64,000 nt of DNA from Engraulis encrasicolus (Eukaryota; Chordata; Actinopteri; Clupeiformes; Engraulidae), in assembly GCF_034702125.1 (NCBI RefSeq), contig NC_085878.1, positions 21,972,002-22,036,001 on the forward strand, written 5' to 3'. The notes under the pieces are model-generated. The model did no database searches. It was not told where the DNA came from and was given only the letters and a program-made list of their open reading frames with translations. Of this stretch, positions 12,402 to 36,371 are shown in pieces (position 1 is the stretch's first letter; the number at the start of each line of letters is the position of its first letter). The translations under genes were made by a program, and so were the position numbers.

Positions 12402-12550
12402 GGCCTCAAAGATCATAGGAAAGCAGCAAAATGATGTATGATGAACAGATTTTAAACAAAACAAGGAAAATCAAGGCCTCAAAGATCATAGGAAAGCAGC
12501 AAAATGATGTATGATGATGAACAGATTTTAAACAAAACAAGGAAAATCAT
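12402..12550 (+). repeat. Direct tandem duplication, about 73 bp x 2
   Basis: The block beginning GCCTCAAAGATCATAGGAAA occurs at 12402 and again at 12475, near identical, with one extra ATG in the second copy. It lies just before a LINE remnant. Confidence 0.85.
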
Positions 12551-12705
12551 AAATGACCCCTCCCATCCGCTCCACTGTGAATTTGTGCTCCTATCCTCTG
12601 GGAGGCGTTTTAGGGTTCCCAACGCCGTTAAAAACATTTTAAAGATTTGTTTTGTCCCTACAGGAATAAGGGTGATTAATAATACAGGTTTTTACACGTA
12701 ATCAA
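12540..12705 (+). mobile_element. LINE-like 3' coding remnant
   Basis: A short frame reads IINDPSHPLHCEFVLLSSG then RRFRVPNAVKN. This resembles the conserved C-terminal stretch (DPSHPL...LLPSGRRFR) seen at the end of many fish LINE open reading frames. It is a fragment only. Confidence 0.6.
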
Positions 12706-12959
12706 CCTCTCCCCTGCTCTTTAGCCTAATTGTTCTTGTTATGTATTCTATTTGTCGTTGTAGGCCTACTCATTATATAATCATATATTATTAATCAGCT
12801 CAGCTATTTTATTCTTTTAAACACGCTACTGAGTGCTAATGTACATTTTGTATATTCACCTAATATTTAAATGTACTTTTATAATAACCTGTCCTCCTCT
12901 TCTGCTTTGTACAGGTGCAGTGTTTGAATGCTTGATTGTGTTTTGTGGGATTATTGTCT

Positions 12960-13325
12960 TTAAAGGGACACGGTGTGAGATTTTGAGTTTTTTATTTCCA
13001 GAATTCATGCTGCCCATTCACGAATGTTACCTTTTTCATGAATACTTACCACCAGCATCAAATTCTAAGTATTCATTATGACTGGAAAAATTGCACTTTT
13101 CATACATGAAAAAGGGGATCCTCTCCATAGTCCACCATTTTGAATTTCCAAAAATAGCCATTTTCAGCAGCAAAAATTACTGTACTTGGACCATACTAGA
13201 AAATATTTGTTTATTTCTTAGTAAACTTTCATGTAAAGATCACATTTGGCCATAGGCAGCCCAGTTTCAATGAGCAGCATAGTTGCAGTACCTTTTTGAC
13301 CATTTCCTGCACAGTGTCCCTTTAA
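12960..13325. mobile_element. TTAA-flanked MITE (piggyBac- or Kolobok-type), 366 bp
   Basis: Both ends read TTAAAGGGACAC (inverted on the right: GTGTCCCTTTAA), with TTAA at 12960-12963 and 13322-13325. TTAA targets are used by piggyBac and Kolobok elements. A decayed second copy in the opposite orientation lies at 52813-53169. There is no transposase. Confidence 0.7.
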
Positions 13326-13629
13326 ATGTTTGTAGGCCTAGGCTATGTCTGTGGTGAAACTGAAGACAAATATTCACTCTGTGGACAATCACTATTCGTA
13401 TTCGTATTCGTAAATTATGCGACATGTCTTGCTGCCAGACTGGTGACAAACCCACACCATCATAGCCAGCCGCTGTGCGTAAAATACCCCAGAGTGCGGT
13501 AAGAGCGGCATCAAACATCTGGCAGAGCAATAAGATGTATTTTGTATGCCCCCAGGGGTCTTTCCCATAGTGCAGTACCGCTGTTGTACACCAGACGAGC
13601 TCAACCCTCTCGGCAGACCATCACAGAGG

Positions 13630-13799
13630 TAAAAGGGTGGAGTCTCTCCGACATTGTTGGTCGCGGTCCAAACTACAGGGGGAAAACACCAAAAACCGTT
13701 TTGATCAGAAACGTGTGATCGAAATAAAGGTGGTCCCCATCCTCTCTTCCAACGCGGACAGTGTTAGATTCTTTGAAGAACTTGTTGAACATCTTGCAG
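13630..13799 (+). other. cd151: Possible non-coding first exon of cd151
   Basis: This CpG-containing stretch ends CTTGCAG followed by GTAGGATTG, a usable donor. It lies upstream of the cd151 start exon, whose acceptor at 17170-17171 comes two bases before the ATG, so a 5'UTR exon must exist upstream. Position is the only support; transcript data would be needed. Confidence 0.25.
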
Positions 13800-16700
13800 G
13801 TAGGATTGCGCTTTCTTTCCTTTTCTAAGATTGGGTTGTTACATTGTAGTAGCGTGTACAGCCGCCGGAACAAGTGCAGTTTCATTTGTTTCGTGGCTTA
13901 ACCAATGTTCTCCTGTTTATTGTTCAAATGCAGTGACACACTATCTTTACAAATGTGAACAGTAACAGAATTCGGGACCGATTGTTTTTCATTTCGTCAA
14001 TACTAATCATTCAAGGGAAACTCACTCCCTTTGTCTTGCGGCTATATAAAATGAGCTCACCTTGCGGAATTCCGCATATGGTAAAGCACCTTGTTGCGTG
14101 GATTGGCCCTCGGATATGGCAACAGGACATTACACTTAAACAATCAATTCGTACGAACAGTCAGATACAGGTTTGTCTAGGTCGGGACCCTTGAAAAGTA
14201 TTTTCTCAAAATTGTAGGATAGTCTGGTGCACCATGGACCATTAGATGGAGCACGGATGTTTCACTGCATTGATTTAGGGTTAGAATTGTGGAGCTGACA
14301 GTGTAGGTTTTTTATCCTCTCGTAAGTTGGCCTTTGCAGTCTACTTTTGAAGGACAGTCTAATGCACATGCATACTTGATAACTTAATTCGAGACTAGGC
14401 TATGTCAGTTCTGCTCTACAAATCAAAAAGGCAGTAGCCTAACTGCGTTGTTGCGTAAAAGTGCGTAAAAGATTCATAAAATGATTAATCTGCAAAAAAT
14501 GTAGTAGTATAGAGTAACTTAACAGCCGCATGTCAAAAATCTACCTGGAACTACTTAGGCTGGACAACAGAATAATTGTAAAGTCATTTCACTCAGTTTG
14601 GAGCTATGCGCTGACACTTTGCTTTGTAGGGCAGAGTTGTCCCCAAACATTTCAGAAAATGTCCATCTCACAACACCTGTTTTATACAGCGTCTAGGCTA
14701 CATCAGTGTCACTTTTCAGTATGTGACAGCTGATTTATTTCATAGTCTTGACCCGACAGTGACTTTGTAAACACAGGATTAATGAGGCATTCGCACAATA
14801 AAGCTTTTGTTTGTTTTGAATTGACAACCAAATGGCAGAGGAGGGGCATGTAACTAACAGATAGGTGAGAGAACCAGGCAGCCTTGAGAGGCCAGATGGG
14901 GAGAAGACCCACTACAAGGTTACTTTAGGCTAAACACAGGCAGAGTGAGGTCAGAGTGAGTTCTGTCAATCTGGATGGCCCTTTCAAAACCAGGCATTTT
15001 GCAAAACAGATTTTTATTGTCAACTGCTCTAACATTTATTATCTTCATCATAACATCATTTCAGACAGTGGTACAGATTTATAGGCGTCATTTATGAAGT
15101 GTGGTAAAGGATTGTGGATGCTCAGATTGCATACTATACACTACATGGAACTGGCACTAACCAAGAGTCTAATTTCAATAGTTAGTCAACCCAATGACAT
15201 TCAAAGACAGTTATGACTGGCCTCAACCCTCAAGGCTGCTCACTGCTGCTGTAGATACAGCAACATTGATAGAGCTAAATGCTTTCCTGAAAAGTAGAAC
15301 TACTTATGTGGATAAGGGTGCCGAAAAGTTTTTTTCTCACCTCATCTAGTCACTGTATTCCTTTGCTCAAATCAAACCAGTGACCCTAGATCCCCAGACC
15401 ACCTGTCTAACAATCAGGCCGCAGCTGCCATTGCTATTTACAGACTGCCATGCAGATGCAATGGTGTTAAATTAGAATGTACAGTCATTGGTGTCGTCCA
15501 AGATGGATCTATTAAAAATGGTCCAGGAATACCATCTAAGTATGTGTGCCTTTTTCAAGATGCGCTCATGGGATTATTTACTTTCTACTAATAAATGAGA
15601 ATGAAGAAGTAGAACGAGATTCGAATGGATTCTGAATGTTATACTCTGTGTCTACTCCGTAACCACACAAACATGAGTTGTCAGAAGATGTCATCATTTT
15701 GTTGCCTTGCCAACTCAGGTATTCCGAAGTGGAACCCTAAAATGGCCCTTTATAGTCTGTGGATCCACTGTCTTGTCTGGCAAGCCTGTGATTCACACCA
15801 TTGCCAGACTGTTGCCTCCCTCACACAAAAAGCAAACCCAGTGGGGCATGATGAGATGTTTTTACACTGACACACAAAGCGTTACCCAGTCTCTTGCTGC
15901 CTCAAGGCCAGCCAGTTCACAGCTTTGGCTAGAGTAGCTTTTTTTTCCCCCTGTGTGCAGATGAGGTCAGACATTGCTCTTTCAAAACCGATACTGAGGC
16001 TCTAAACCCAAAGGAAATCTTTGAAAACATGGTCAGCACCACACCTAAAAAATTGTTGGTTGGATGTAATCATCAGTCACACACTTTTTGTGAGGCATGT
16101 GTGCCAATACATTTAATTGGTGACCAGAGGCATGTATTACCAGTTCAGAAAGTTAAAAATTCAGCTCTAAATTTCATCCAGCCATCTCTGAATCATCTGA
16201 TCGTATTGAGCTCTAAAAAAAAGGCACTTTAGATCAGCTGAGACAGTTGTGCCACCTGAAGTGAAACATTGAAACGCCTCAGTTGGTGGTGATACAGTGC
16301 CAGAACTCCACTCTTGAAGGTGATGAAACACTTGACCGCTTTTTGAGCAACGTTGCTGGGCAACGGCATGATTGGCTCCTAATTATCCGATAAAATGATT
16401 GAGAAAATGCTGATCCAAGTTCTCATTCTCTGATTAAAAGTGGTGTAGTGATAAACTATACAAATTAAATCTTGTAGTATCATTGCTCAAAAAAATTCCT
16501 TTAGTAATGCTGTATCACTGCCACTCCCTATTCACACTGCCAGCTCCATTCATGACTCAGGGAAATGGCAAACAGACTGATAAGAACAGGCAAGCTGAAC
16601 TACCAGCATGACGGAAATGGTGTTCTGTGCAACAAAAAAAGCAAGCTTAAGTTTAAAAAAAAAAAAGTGAATCCTCATTATGTATTTATTTAGACCATGT

Positions 16701-17172
16701 TCTTCACAGATGCGTTTTGGCCCAAGCCATCGGCAATGGACTCTAAATCACTGAGGCTGCATGTTTTTTTTTACTTAAATTAAACAGACAAATAACAGAC
16801 AAGGATCTTAAGAAATCCTCTATTCCAGCAGTGAAAAGAACAATGCATCAGACTATAATTATGTCATCGCCCAAACGCTTTTTGTCAAGTCCTGTAATTT
16901 TGGTGTCTTTGGCTTCTCTCTGTTTTGAAGTTTTATACAGTTTTCTCTTGGTGAAGTAGCCTCTTTGTGCAGATGGGGCCCCTAGGAGACCCGTTCACTC
17001 TATACTGGAAAGACTCAACTATCATAACAACATTGCTATGACATTACCGAGAGCCTAAATTAACAGATTACGACTTGTTCGTTACAATATTGGTGACAAT
17101 GAATACGGTTATAACAGGGGCTCTCCACAAAGCGACTAAAAAGGCCATGTTCTTTCTCTCCTTTTTTTTAGA
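13800..17172. other. Presumed 5' intron of cd151 or intergenic DNA, no gene seen
   Basis: AT-rich unique-looking sequence with scattered poly-A/T runs. Open frames here (for example 15625-15937) have no family resemblance I recognise. No complete mobile element was found. Confidence 0.5.
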
Positions 17173-29190
<12,018 letters not shown>

Positions 29191-30006
29191 CGTGGAAGTA
29201 TGCAGAAGAAAGTCTCACCGTACAGCATTTCAGATGAAATGGTGACTTCAGTGAAAACAGACAAACATAGAACTGCATTGACTACTGAAGATAGCTATAA
29301 TGGCATTGTAATGGTGATGCATACCCTGTGTTTTGAGCCAATAACATGTTTCAAATGTTTATGAGCTAAATGCACGCACTGCCGTTCATCATTTCATGTC
29401 TATTTAGATGTATAAAAGCAAATCGAAGACACTACGTAGTTGTACACTGAGTAGATGATATACTTTTGCTACAGTATATTGTACCAGGATACTTGCTGAA
29501 ACAGAACAGGTATAGCCTTTAGTTGGTACAATTGTTGAATCAGAAACAGTTGTCTCAAGCGCACGCCATCTTGTTTTGTTGAGAAAAATGCATTTCATCT
29601 GAACTCTTAATTCCTGTTACTATGCAAACTATACACTCTGATTTTAATCTTTTTGTTTTTCTTATTGTGCTTTTTTGTTGTTTTAATATTTCCCCAATCG
29701 GTACTGTGGAACTTTTTTATATCAAGAATTGAACTGAAGTGCCAAACTGATTTCACTGTCAGTTTTTGTATGTCTTCAAGGGATACCACCAGACCAAAGT
29801 CTTAAACGTTATCAAGCCTTAACCTCGGTCAGTTTCTACATCACGGTAGCATATTCTGTGCTTACTCCCCTGTATGTTTTGTGTGTATCGTGTTATGTCA
29901 GCAGATGTTTAGCAGAAATGAAGTTTTACATATACGTTGATTATTACCTTAGAGCTGATGTAATGTATTTATCATGATATGATCCTGTATTAAACTTTAA
30001 ATACAA
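29191..30006 (+). other. cd151: cd151 3' untranslated region
   Basis: About 0.8 kb of non-coding sequence follows the TAA. ATTAAA at 29989-29994 is the likely poly(A) signal. Confidence 0.6.
29989..29994 (+). promoter_or_regulatory. cd151: Candidate poly(A) signal of cd151
   Basis: ATTAAA, the commonest variant signal, occurs 0.8 kb after the stop and just before a hAT-type repeat end at 30046. Confidence 0.5.
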
Positions 30007-30045
30007 GGCTGTTTCTGTCCCATCTGTTTTGTACACTATAGGCCA

Positions 30046-30330
30046 GGGGTGTCAAACTCAAATTCAAAGTGGGCCCAAATCAAAATCTGAATTCAATATA
30101 CTATGAAATTGTGCATACAGTAGATTTAACGCTGGGCAAATAACACGTTCCCATCATACTCATACTATCATATACTTATATGTGCTAGTATGTGCCTACA
30201 CTAGTCTGGAGCCACTCAAAATTACTATGATGTACAAAATTTTGCCTTCAAGTCACATTTTCTATATATTAATGGCGTATGAGTTCCAACTGTAATACAC
30301 ATTTGAAATGATCTCGCGGGCCAAATTATC
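30046..30330. mobile_element. Truncated hAT-like repeat with CAGGGGTGTCAAACTCA end
   Basis: The left end CAGGGGTGTCAAACTCAAA is a common fish hAT-type terminus; a similar end occurs at 57749. GCGGGCCAAATTA near 30317 looks like its subterminal part. The right terminus was not found; a LINE-like tail follows. Confidence 0.5.
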
Positions 30331-30394
30331 TATCCTTGCATGTTTAATGTTTGTGTTGTCTATTGCTTTGATGTGTGACATTTGTGCAATTCAG

Positions 30395-30445
30395 ACTCTC
30401 AGTGCCCAAGACAATAAAGGGTCATCCTATCTTATCTTTTTAGAG
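30395..30445 (+). mobile_element. LINE 3' tail remnant
   Basis: GTGCCCAAGACAATAAAGG followed by a short CTATCTTATCTT run is the form left by the 3' end of a fish LINE. Only the tail is present. Confidence 0.45.
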
Positions 30446-30478
30446 GGCAAGAGGTCAGGAAAGTGTCTTTGTCTTGGG

Positions 30479-31004
30479 TAGTGTTGCCACACGCCCAGGT
30501 TTTTCCTGGATTGTCCCGGTTTTTGTGAAAGAAAAGTGAAAGCCCATTGGGAAACTCCAACTCCCATTGTCATTGTGACACAGCACTCCACAGCACAAAA
30601 GGGCACACTGCACACACAACGAAATTGCATTTATGCCTCACCCGTGCAAGGGGGCAGCCCTCAGTGGCGCCCCATGGGGAGCAGTGCGGTGGGACGTTAC
30701 CATGCTCAGGGTACCTCAGTCATGGAGGAGGATGGGGGAGAGCACTGGTTGATTACTCCCCCCACCAACCTGGCGGGTCGGGAGTCGAACCGGCAACCTC
30801 TGGGATGCAAGTCTGACGCCCTAACCGCTCACCCATGACTGCCCTTTTTATGGTCTGTCCGGGTAAATTCCTGAACTGTCACGATTTTTTATAATGCACA
30901 GTCAGCTTCATATTACCCCATTGAATAAACACATCATTAATGATTCGTGCTTGCGCATCAATGTTTTTGTCAGGTTTTTTTAACACTGAAATGTGGCAAC
31001 CCTA
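30479..31004. mobile_element. hAT-like element with perfect 8-bp TSD and a nested SINE
   Basis: The ends are TAGTGTTGCCACAC and GTGGCAACCCTA. Identical octamers GTCTTGGG flank it at 30471-30478 and 31005-31012. A complete SINE (30535-30845) is inserted inside. Confidence 0.85.
30535..30845 (-). mobile_element. tRNA-derived SINE, nearly complete
   Basis: On the minus strand it starts GGGCAGTCATGGGTGAGCGG with an A-box-like GTGAGCGGTTAGGGCG and a B-box-like CCGGTTCGACTCCC. The body includes ATGACTGAGGTACCCTGAG and GAGGCATAAATGCAATTTCG. It ends with TGACAATGGGAGTTGGAG and a TTTCACTT tail. It is the best copy of a family also present at 6830-7030 and 45655-46110. Confidence 0.8.
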
Positions 31005-31268
31005 GTCTTGGGGTTCTGTTGCGCCCTGCCCTAAATCACCGCCACCAGCACCTCAATGCTGCACTGTTCTTCATACCAATGCCATCTCCTCTGCCCTCCA
31101 ACATCATCTCTATCTCCTCGGTTTACTGCTTAAAATGACACTCCCACATGTTCCGATGAATACCAGCAAGATCCCAGTGTTCCAACGGGACCCTGGTTCA
31201 AGACTGGCCTATAGGTAATTTCATCATATCCTCTCCAGAGCTGTTAGCCTACTGCTACAGTGTACCGG

Positions 31269-31443
31269 TTGTGTGTGTGTGTGTGTGCATGGGTGCTGCG
31301 AGGGGGGGTGGGGTAAGGTGTTACAGATTCTAAGGGCCCGACAGCTCTGACAGGGCCCTGGAAGGATGCTGATAACATAATTTGTCATTTTGGGGGCCCA
31401 AAATTTGAATCTTCCATGGGGCCCAAATTTTTTTAGCAGCGTC

Positions 31444-31484
<41 letters not shown>

Positions 31485-31550
31485 TAGAGTAACTTTATTG
31501 ATCCTGAGGGGAAATTCAGGTGTCTAGCTTACATAAATACACATAGTGCC
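31269..31550. repeat. Short (GT)n tracts, hAT-end fragment and LINE tail
   Basis: GT runs lie at 31269-31288 and 31446-31480. Between them GGGGCCCAAATTTTTTTAGCAGCGTCCCTG is the same kind of end seen at 38450-38484. After the second run, GAGTAACTTTATTGATCC on the plus strand is the complement of a LINE 3' tail. Confidence 0.5.
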
Positions 31551-32145
31551 CACATGGACATTTCAAGACACATGTTACACGGGTAATAGTCAGTGTGGAT
31601 ACCTTTAGGCTATCCCTGTTTCTTTCTTTCCCTCTTAAAACAAATCATCATTGATCAATATCAGACTCCCTTCATGAACTTCCGATTGGCATGTGCGTTC
31701 TATTTAATGTGGCCGCCGTACATGCAGTGAATATATTTTCATGCCCCCTGAGGTCTTCTTCAAGGCTATTTAATTTGGACATGAATGCCATTCACAAATT
31801 CTGACCAATAGCTGAATGACCTCGGGGCTCGTGGGGTTGTTGACAGATTTTGCTCCTCTTACTGAAATGTAGGCTATGTCTGAAAGCGAACCGTAGGCCT
31901 ACCAAAATGAAACAATTTGGTCTGAATACGCCCTAAAAATGAAGAAAATGTTTTTATTGAGCCAACCATTTTAGGACATATTTGTTCATTTAAGCACTTA
32001 TCTTTTTCTTTAACAAAAAAATGCCTTTTTTTAATGGATACCATTTTCCTTGCAAAGATCCAGGAAATGTCCAAAACTCCACCCCTACAATAATAGATCA
32101 TCATGGGTTAGCTCAGTAGTATGGGGACGGGTGACAGATCGGCCT

Positions 32146-33926
32146 GTAGCAACCCAATGTAAGTAGGCTGCCGGATGTGAGTGCCCGGATATCCGCCCGA
32201 GTATTTACGTCTATTTTACCTCAGCTACTCGATTTCGGTCGTGTATTTACGACAGTTTAACCTCAGCTACTTGATTTCGGTCCGATTTGAGTCTGACTGA
32301 AGATGGAAGGGACATAGGTGCCGTGCGTAAAGAGCCCACAGCACATCGCCGTTTCGGCGACACCAGAGTTCCTTGATATCCCAATCAAAAGAATAGGCCC
32401 GGTGACCAATAACATCAAAATGATAAAAAAAAATAATAAAATGAAATTATAACTTAAAACCGAATTGATTTGGGTGTGAACATTAAACTGTCTCAACCGG
32501 GCACCCGGGAATCCATCAAAAGATAACGGCGTTACTTTCTCGTCGGCATTATTTTGTTTTTATTATCCAGGAGGACTGAGCTGAAAACTGCAGCAGTCAC
32601 CTTGCACAGTTCTAGCTGCTCTGAAGCACGCGTGTCTAAGCAAATCATCATGCCCATTCGCAATGTTAAATAAAAAGTTTTGCACAAGACTAAAATAGAT
32701 GCACTGTCACAGACACTGGAATAGTCCGTTTCGGAAGGCATTAAAGTCACGAGTTTACCCAGTCTAAATGTAGCTAGCACTCGGGAATATTGTGTGCATA
32801 TTGTGTAGTTATTATTTGGTGGTGCAAAAACAACCATGTCGCATATTATGCCATTATTATTGGTGATGCCGAAACAACAAAGCCAGATTGGTGACTAGAG
32901 CCTGCCTAGTACATTTAGACATAGCCTACTCATTTGATTGTGCCATGTACATTTAAAAGTGTCAGTGCAGAATTAAACTGGGCGCTGAATATAAATATTG
33001 GAGCCATTCTCCCTCCGTGTCTAGATACAGTCAGAGGCGCGCGCGCGCACGCTTATTTCTGTATTATAAGTAAATATCCTAAAATGGTCACAACATCTGA
33101 AGACAATCGTGGTGGAGAATACTTGCGGCGGGGGCCGAGACCGAGTTGTTACAGGACACTTAGTATTATTGAAGGGACAGACCATGCTCGATACTTTACC
33201 CGGTCTGTAGCACTCGAAAAGTTATGCCGCACCGTGCAGACTATTTGGTGATGCCAACAACACGTGAAACTAGGCACATTGGAGACTGCAGCCTATATAA
33301 TTTAGACATAGCCTATTCATTTGATTGTGCTACTAAACTTAAAAGTGTCAGTAGGCTACAGAATCAAACGGGACGCTGAAATATTGGAGCCAGTAACTTC
33401 GTGTCCGATGGATAGGCTATTGTGCAGATGTGTGTGCGCGCGCACAACTAATTTCTCTCCCATCTCTTTGCTAATCAAGCCTCCGATCTCCAAAAAGACA
33501 CGGGCACTCAGGATAACTGTTTGCACGAGCTGTTTAAATAATGTGATGCACGTTCTTTATGACATGGCATGGTTTGGCCACCCTAAATTGAACATGACTG
33601 CATTCGCACATATCGTTTAAAAATGATGGAATTGTCACTCTTAATGTGCAAGTATTAGATATGAAAAAATATCCTAAAACGGTCACAACACCAGAGGACC
33701 CGTGGTGGTGTGGTGGATATTTGCGGCGGGGGCCGAGGCCGAGTTGTTACGGTAGGCTACAATCATATTATAGAAGGGACCGTCAGGCGACACAGCGCGA
33801 CTCACATAGGGTAGCTGTGGTACCGCAAAGCATTCCTGATGGTGGAAATGAATGCAAATGCATGCAAATACTCTGGCGGATATCCGGGCACTCACATCCG
33901 GCAGCCTACTTACATTGGGTTGCTAC
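32146..33926. mobile_element. 1.78-kb non-autonomous element with perfect 52-bp terminal inverted repeats
   Basis: Positions 32146-32197 and 33875-33926 are exact inverted copies over 52 bp (outer end GTAGCAACCCAATG, inner end GATATCCGCC). Inside are a 40-bp tandem pair (near 32200 and 32241, CCTCAGCTACTCGATTTCGG) and a roughly 0.4-kb direct duplication (32843-33247 versus 33240-33835, both with TTGCGGCGGGGGCCGAG). No transposase frame is visible. I could not find a convincing target-site duplication. Confidence 0.8.
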
Positions 33927-34529
33927 ACGGACCATCCTCCATTACCCTTCCAGATCTAGAAGCTAGGACCTGGGAAACCAGTGATTGATTAGCCTACTTC
34001 CTGAAGTCCATCCACCAGAGCCGTGTACCCACAGATTTCTCTGCAAGTGTGTCGTCGTGGTAGGCTACTGCTGCGGATTAATGTCAAGGTGGGTCTTGAC
34101 TATTTTTGTGTAGCCTACACACAATACAATAGTTTAGTTAAATCTATAGTGCGTGAAATATTACCTAAGATTAGTCCAATGACTTCTCTCGACTAATTAA
34201 CCAACGGCACCACAAATGGCACAATGTGTCTTTTCAGCCCTAGGCTGCAACGTTGCCTGTTGAGATTTATTTATTTAACTTGCTACGACTTTGCTTGATA
34301 CAGTAGGCTATGTGGCATGCACTGTAGCCTACATGCTACAGACTGGACGGACGTTCATTGTTAAACATAGGCTAAGGCTATGCTATTAAAAAGTAAGAGG
34401 AATGGGTCTGTTAGAGCGCGGCGCGCCATTTTTTGAAAAGGCGGCAGTAGCCTTATTTTGATTCGCTGGGTTCCGGTTTCTGATGTGATCAGTGCAGCCT
34501 CCCACCTCTGTGTAGAATCAGGCTAGTAG

Positions 34530-35920
34530 CCCCATACGACTTCTGTTGCTGTCGACTAACATTCACGAAGCACGCGAGCGAGAACTTAATTGTCACGATG
34601 TGGGTGTCATTAAATAGGCCTACAGCGCATTTAAAGTCGGCCACAAATATGAACGAGACGATGAGCTCGCACCACAGAGGTAGAAAATAACACTAGAGGT
34701 GACACGGCAATTTGCGTCAGCCTTGGGAAATGGCACATGGAGCTTCCCAACTTCTGTAGTGTAGGCACCTTCACTTCAGTCAAAGCAAGTCAATGGAGAA
34801 CACGCCCACCCCTGTCAAAAAATTGACTAAAACTGTGTGAATATGAAGTAACACATTAATCAAAGACCAGATTTGAAATGTCAGGCTAAATATCTACTTA
34901 AATCATATGAGTCGATAAAATACATTTAAAAATCAAATTATATATTTTATGAACATATTTAGCAACACACTTCAACTATTGTCATTGTATAGGGTGTTGA
35001 TGGATAGTTTCACATGATTAAGCCATTTTTGACAGAGGTGAGCCTCCTTCTCCATTAATTTTAATTTCTCTGGTCTACCTACAGATAATGGCCGCTACAG
35101 ATTGCAGTAAAAAGGGGGGTGGGGTCACTTCTAGTGTTATTTTCTACCTCTATGGCTCGCACCAGTTTGCTCTACTAACACACCAGGTGTGAGGAGTGGG
35201 GGGACAGGCAGGAGGAGCTGAAGTGGGGACCTGCACAAACTTGTGTAGGGGTGTGACAAGACTCATACACACGTGAGTGAGTTGTTGACCAACCAGTTTA
35301 TGGACGCGTGACCTCGGAGGCAGCCTGCAGGCGAGCGTTGAAGGGGATAAGCAACTGCAGAGGTTGCAAGATCTGACTGCAGTCGCATTCATCCCGCGAT
35401 AGTTTGACACCATGTGACATGTCACCTCGTCAACTCAACATCACCGAAATTAGTTGCGATCGACATGTCGTCAACGCATGCATGCGCATTTAGACAGCAA
35501 TGCACCCTGGATGAAAATGCTGCATGACGGTTCGGAACTTCGAAATTTTGTCGATGTTGCGTCGACGAGGTGACATGTCACATGGTGTCAAACTATCGCG
35601 GGATGAATGCGACTGCAGTCAGATCTTGCAACCTCTGCAGTTGCTTGCCTGTCCCCCCACTCACACGTGGTGTGTTAGTAGAGCAAACCGGTGCGAGCTC
35701 ATCGTCTCGTTCATATTTGTGGCCGACTTTAAACGCGCTGTATTTAATAACACCCATCGTGACAACAAGTTCTCGCTCACGTCCTTCGTCAATGTTGATC
35801 GGCAGCAACAGAAGTCGTATGGGGCTATTTTGAAGTTTGACAGGAAATCTAACTGCAATGCAGCATTTTCATCCAGAGTGCATTGCTGTCTATGCGCATG
35901 CATGCGTTGATGAGAAATCG
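34530..35920. mobile_element. Large foldback (inverted-repeat) structure upstream of the schlafen gene
   Basis: The left arm (34530-34674 plus 35155-35445) and right arm (35563-35824) are inverted copies. CCCCATACGAC at the outer left pairs with GTCGTATGGGG at the outer right, and the inner ends carry GGTGACATGTCAC. The right arm lacks about 120 bp present at 35200-35345. A second inverted pair is offset: 35471-35525 matches 35855-35915 (CGCATGCATGCG with CAGCAATGCA). A 480-bp MITE interrupts the left arm. There is no gene. Confidence 0.8.
34675..35154. mobile_element. 480-bp MITE with 10-bp target duplication, inside the foldback
   Basis: The terminal repeats are AGAGGTAGAAAATAACACTA and its inverse (TAGTGTTATTTTCTACCTCT). 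It is flanked by GCTCGCACCA at 34665-34674 and 35155-35164. A 9-11 bp duplication is typical of Mutator-like elements, so a MULE-type MITE is suggested. Removing it restores the foldback arm. Confidence 0.8.
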
Positions 35921-36371
35921 AATGCACTTAATGCACAAAACAGCTACATGTATCATTTGGTTTACCACATTGTAACCAGTAATGAATTCTGTTGAGGAAT
36001 AGCCAAGTGATTGTGTTGATGTATAGGCTAGATGTGTTGAAGCTGGAAAATGAAGAAAGGCCACAGAAGTCTGCTTAAACCAGTGCATGCAAGATGAAAG
36101 ATTTTACATAAAATTCCTGAATTTCATCATTAGTGATGGATTAATAAGCATTGGCAATAATGTCAGGCCTATGAAGTTCCTTGAAATACAAACATGATAC
36201 TTAATCTGAGTGTCTGTGTTGGCTAAATTGCCTGTATGGTGCAATCATCAGTTGTGAACACATATGGAAAAATGTACAGATTTCCTTGGGAATGTTTTAT
36301 TTTTATAATTGTTAAACAGTATTATTCAAATTATGTTGTACTTATCAACATCCTTCTCTGTTTTTCGCAGC

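Noticed and set aside
15625..15937. Open frames near 15.7 kb as exons of a gene before cd151
   Set aside because: No matching splice sites in phase and no recognisable domain.
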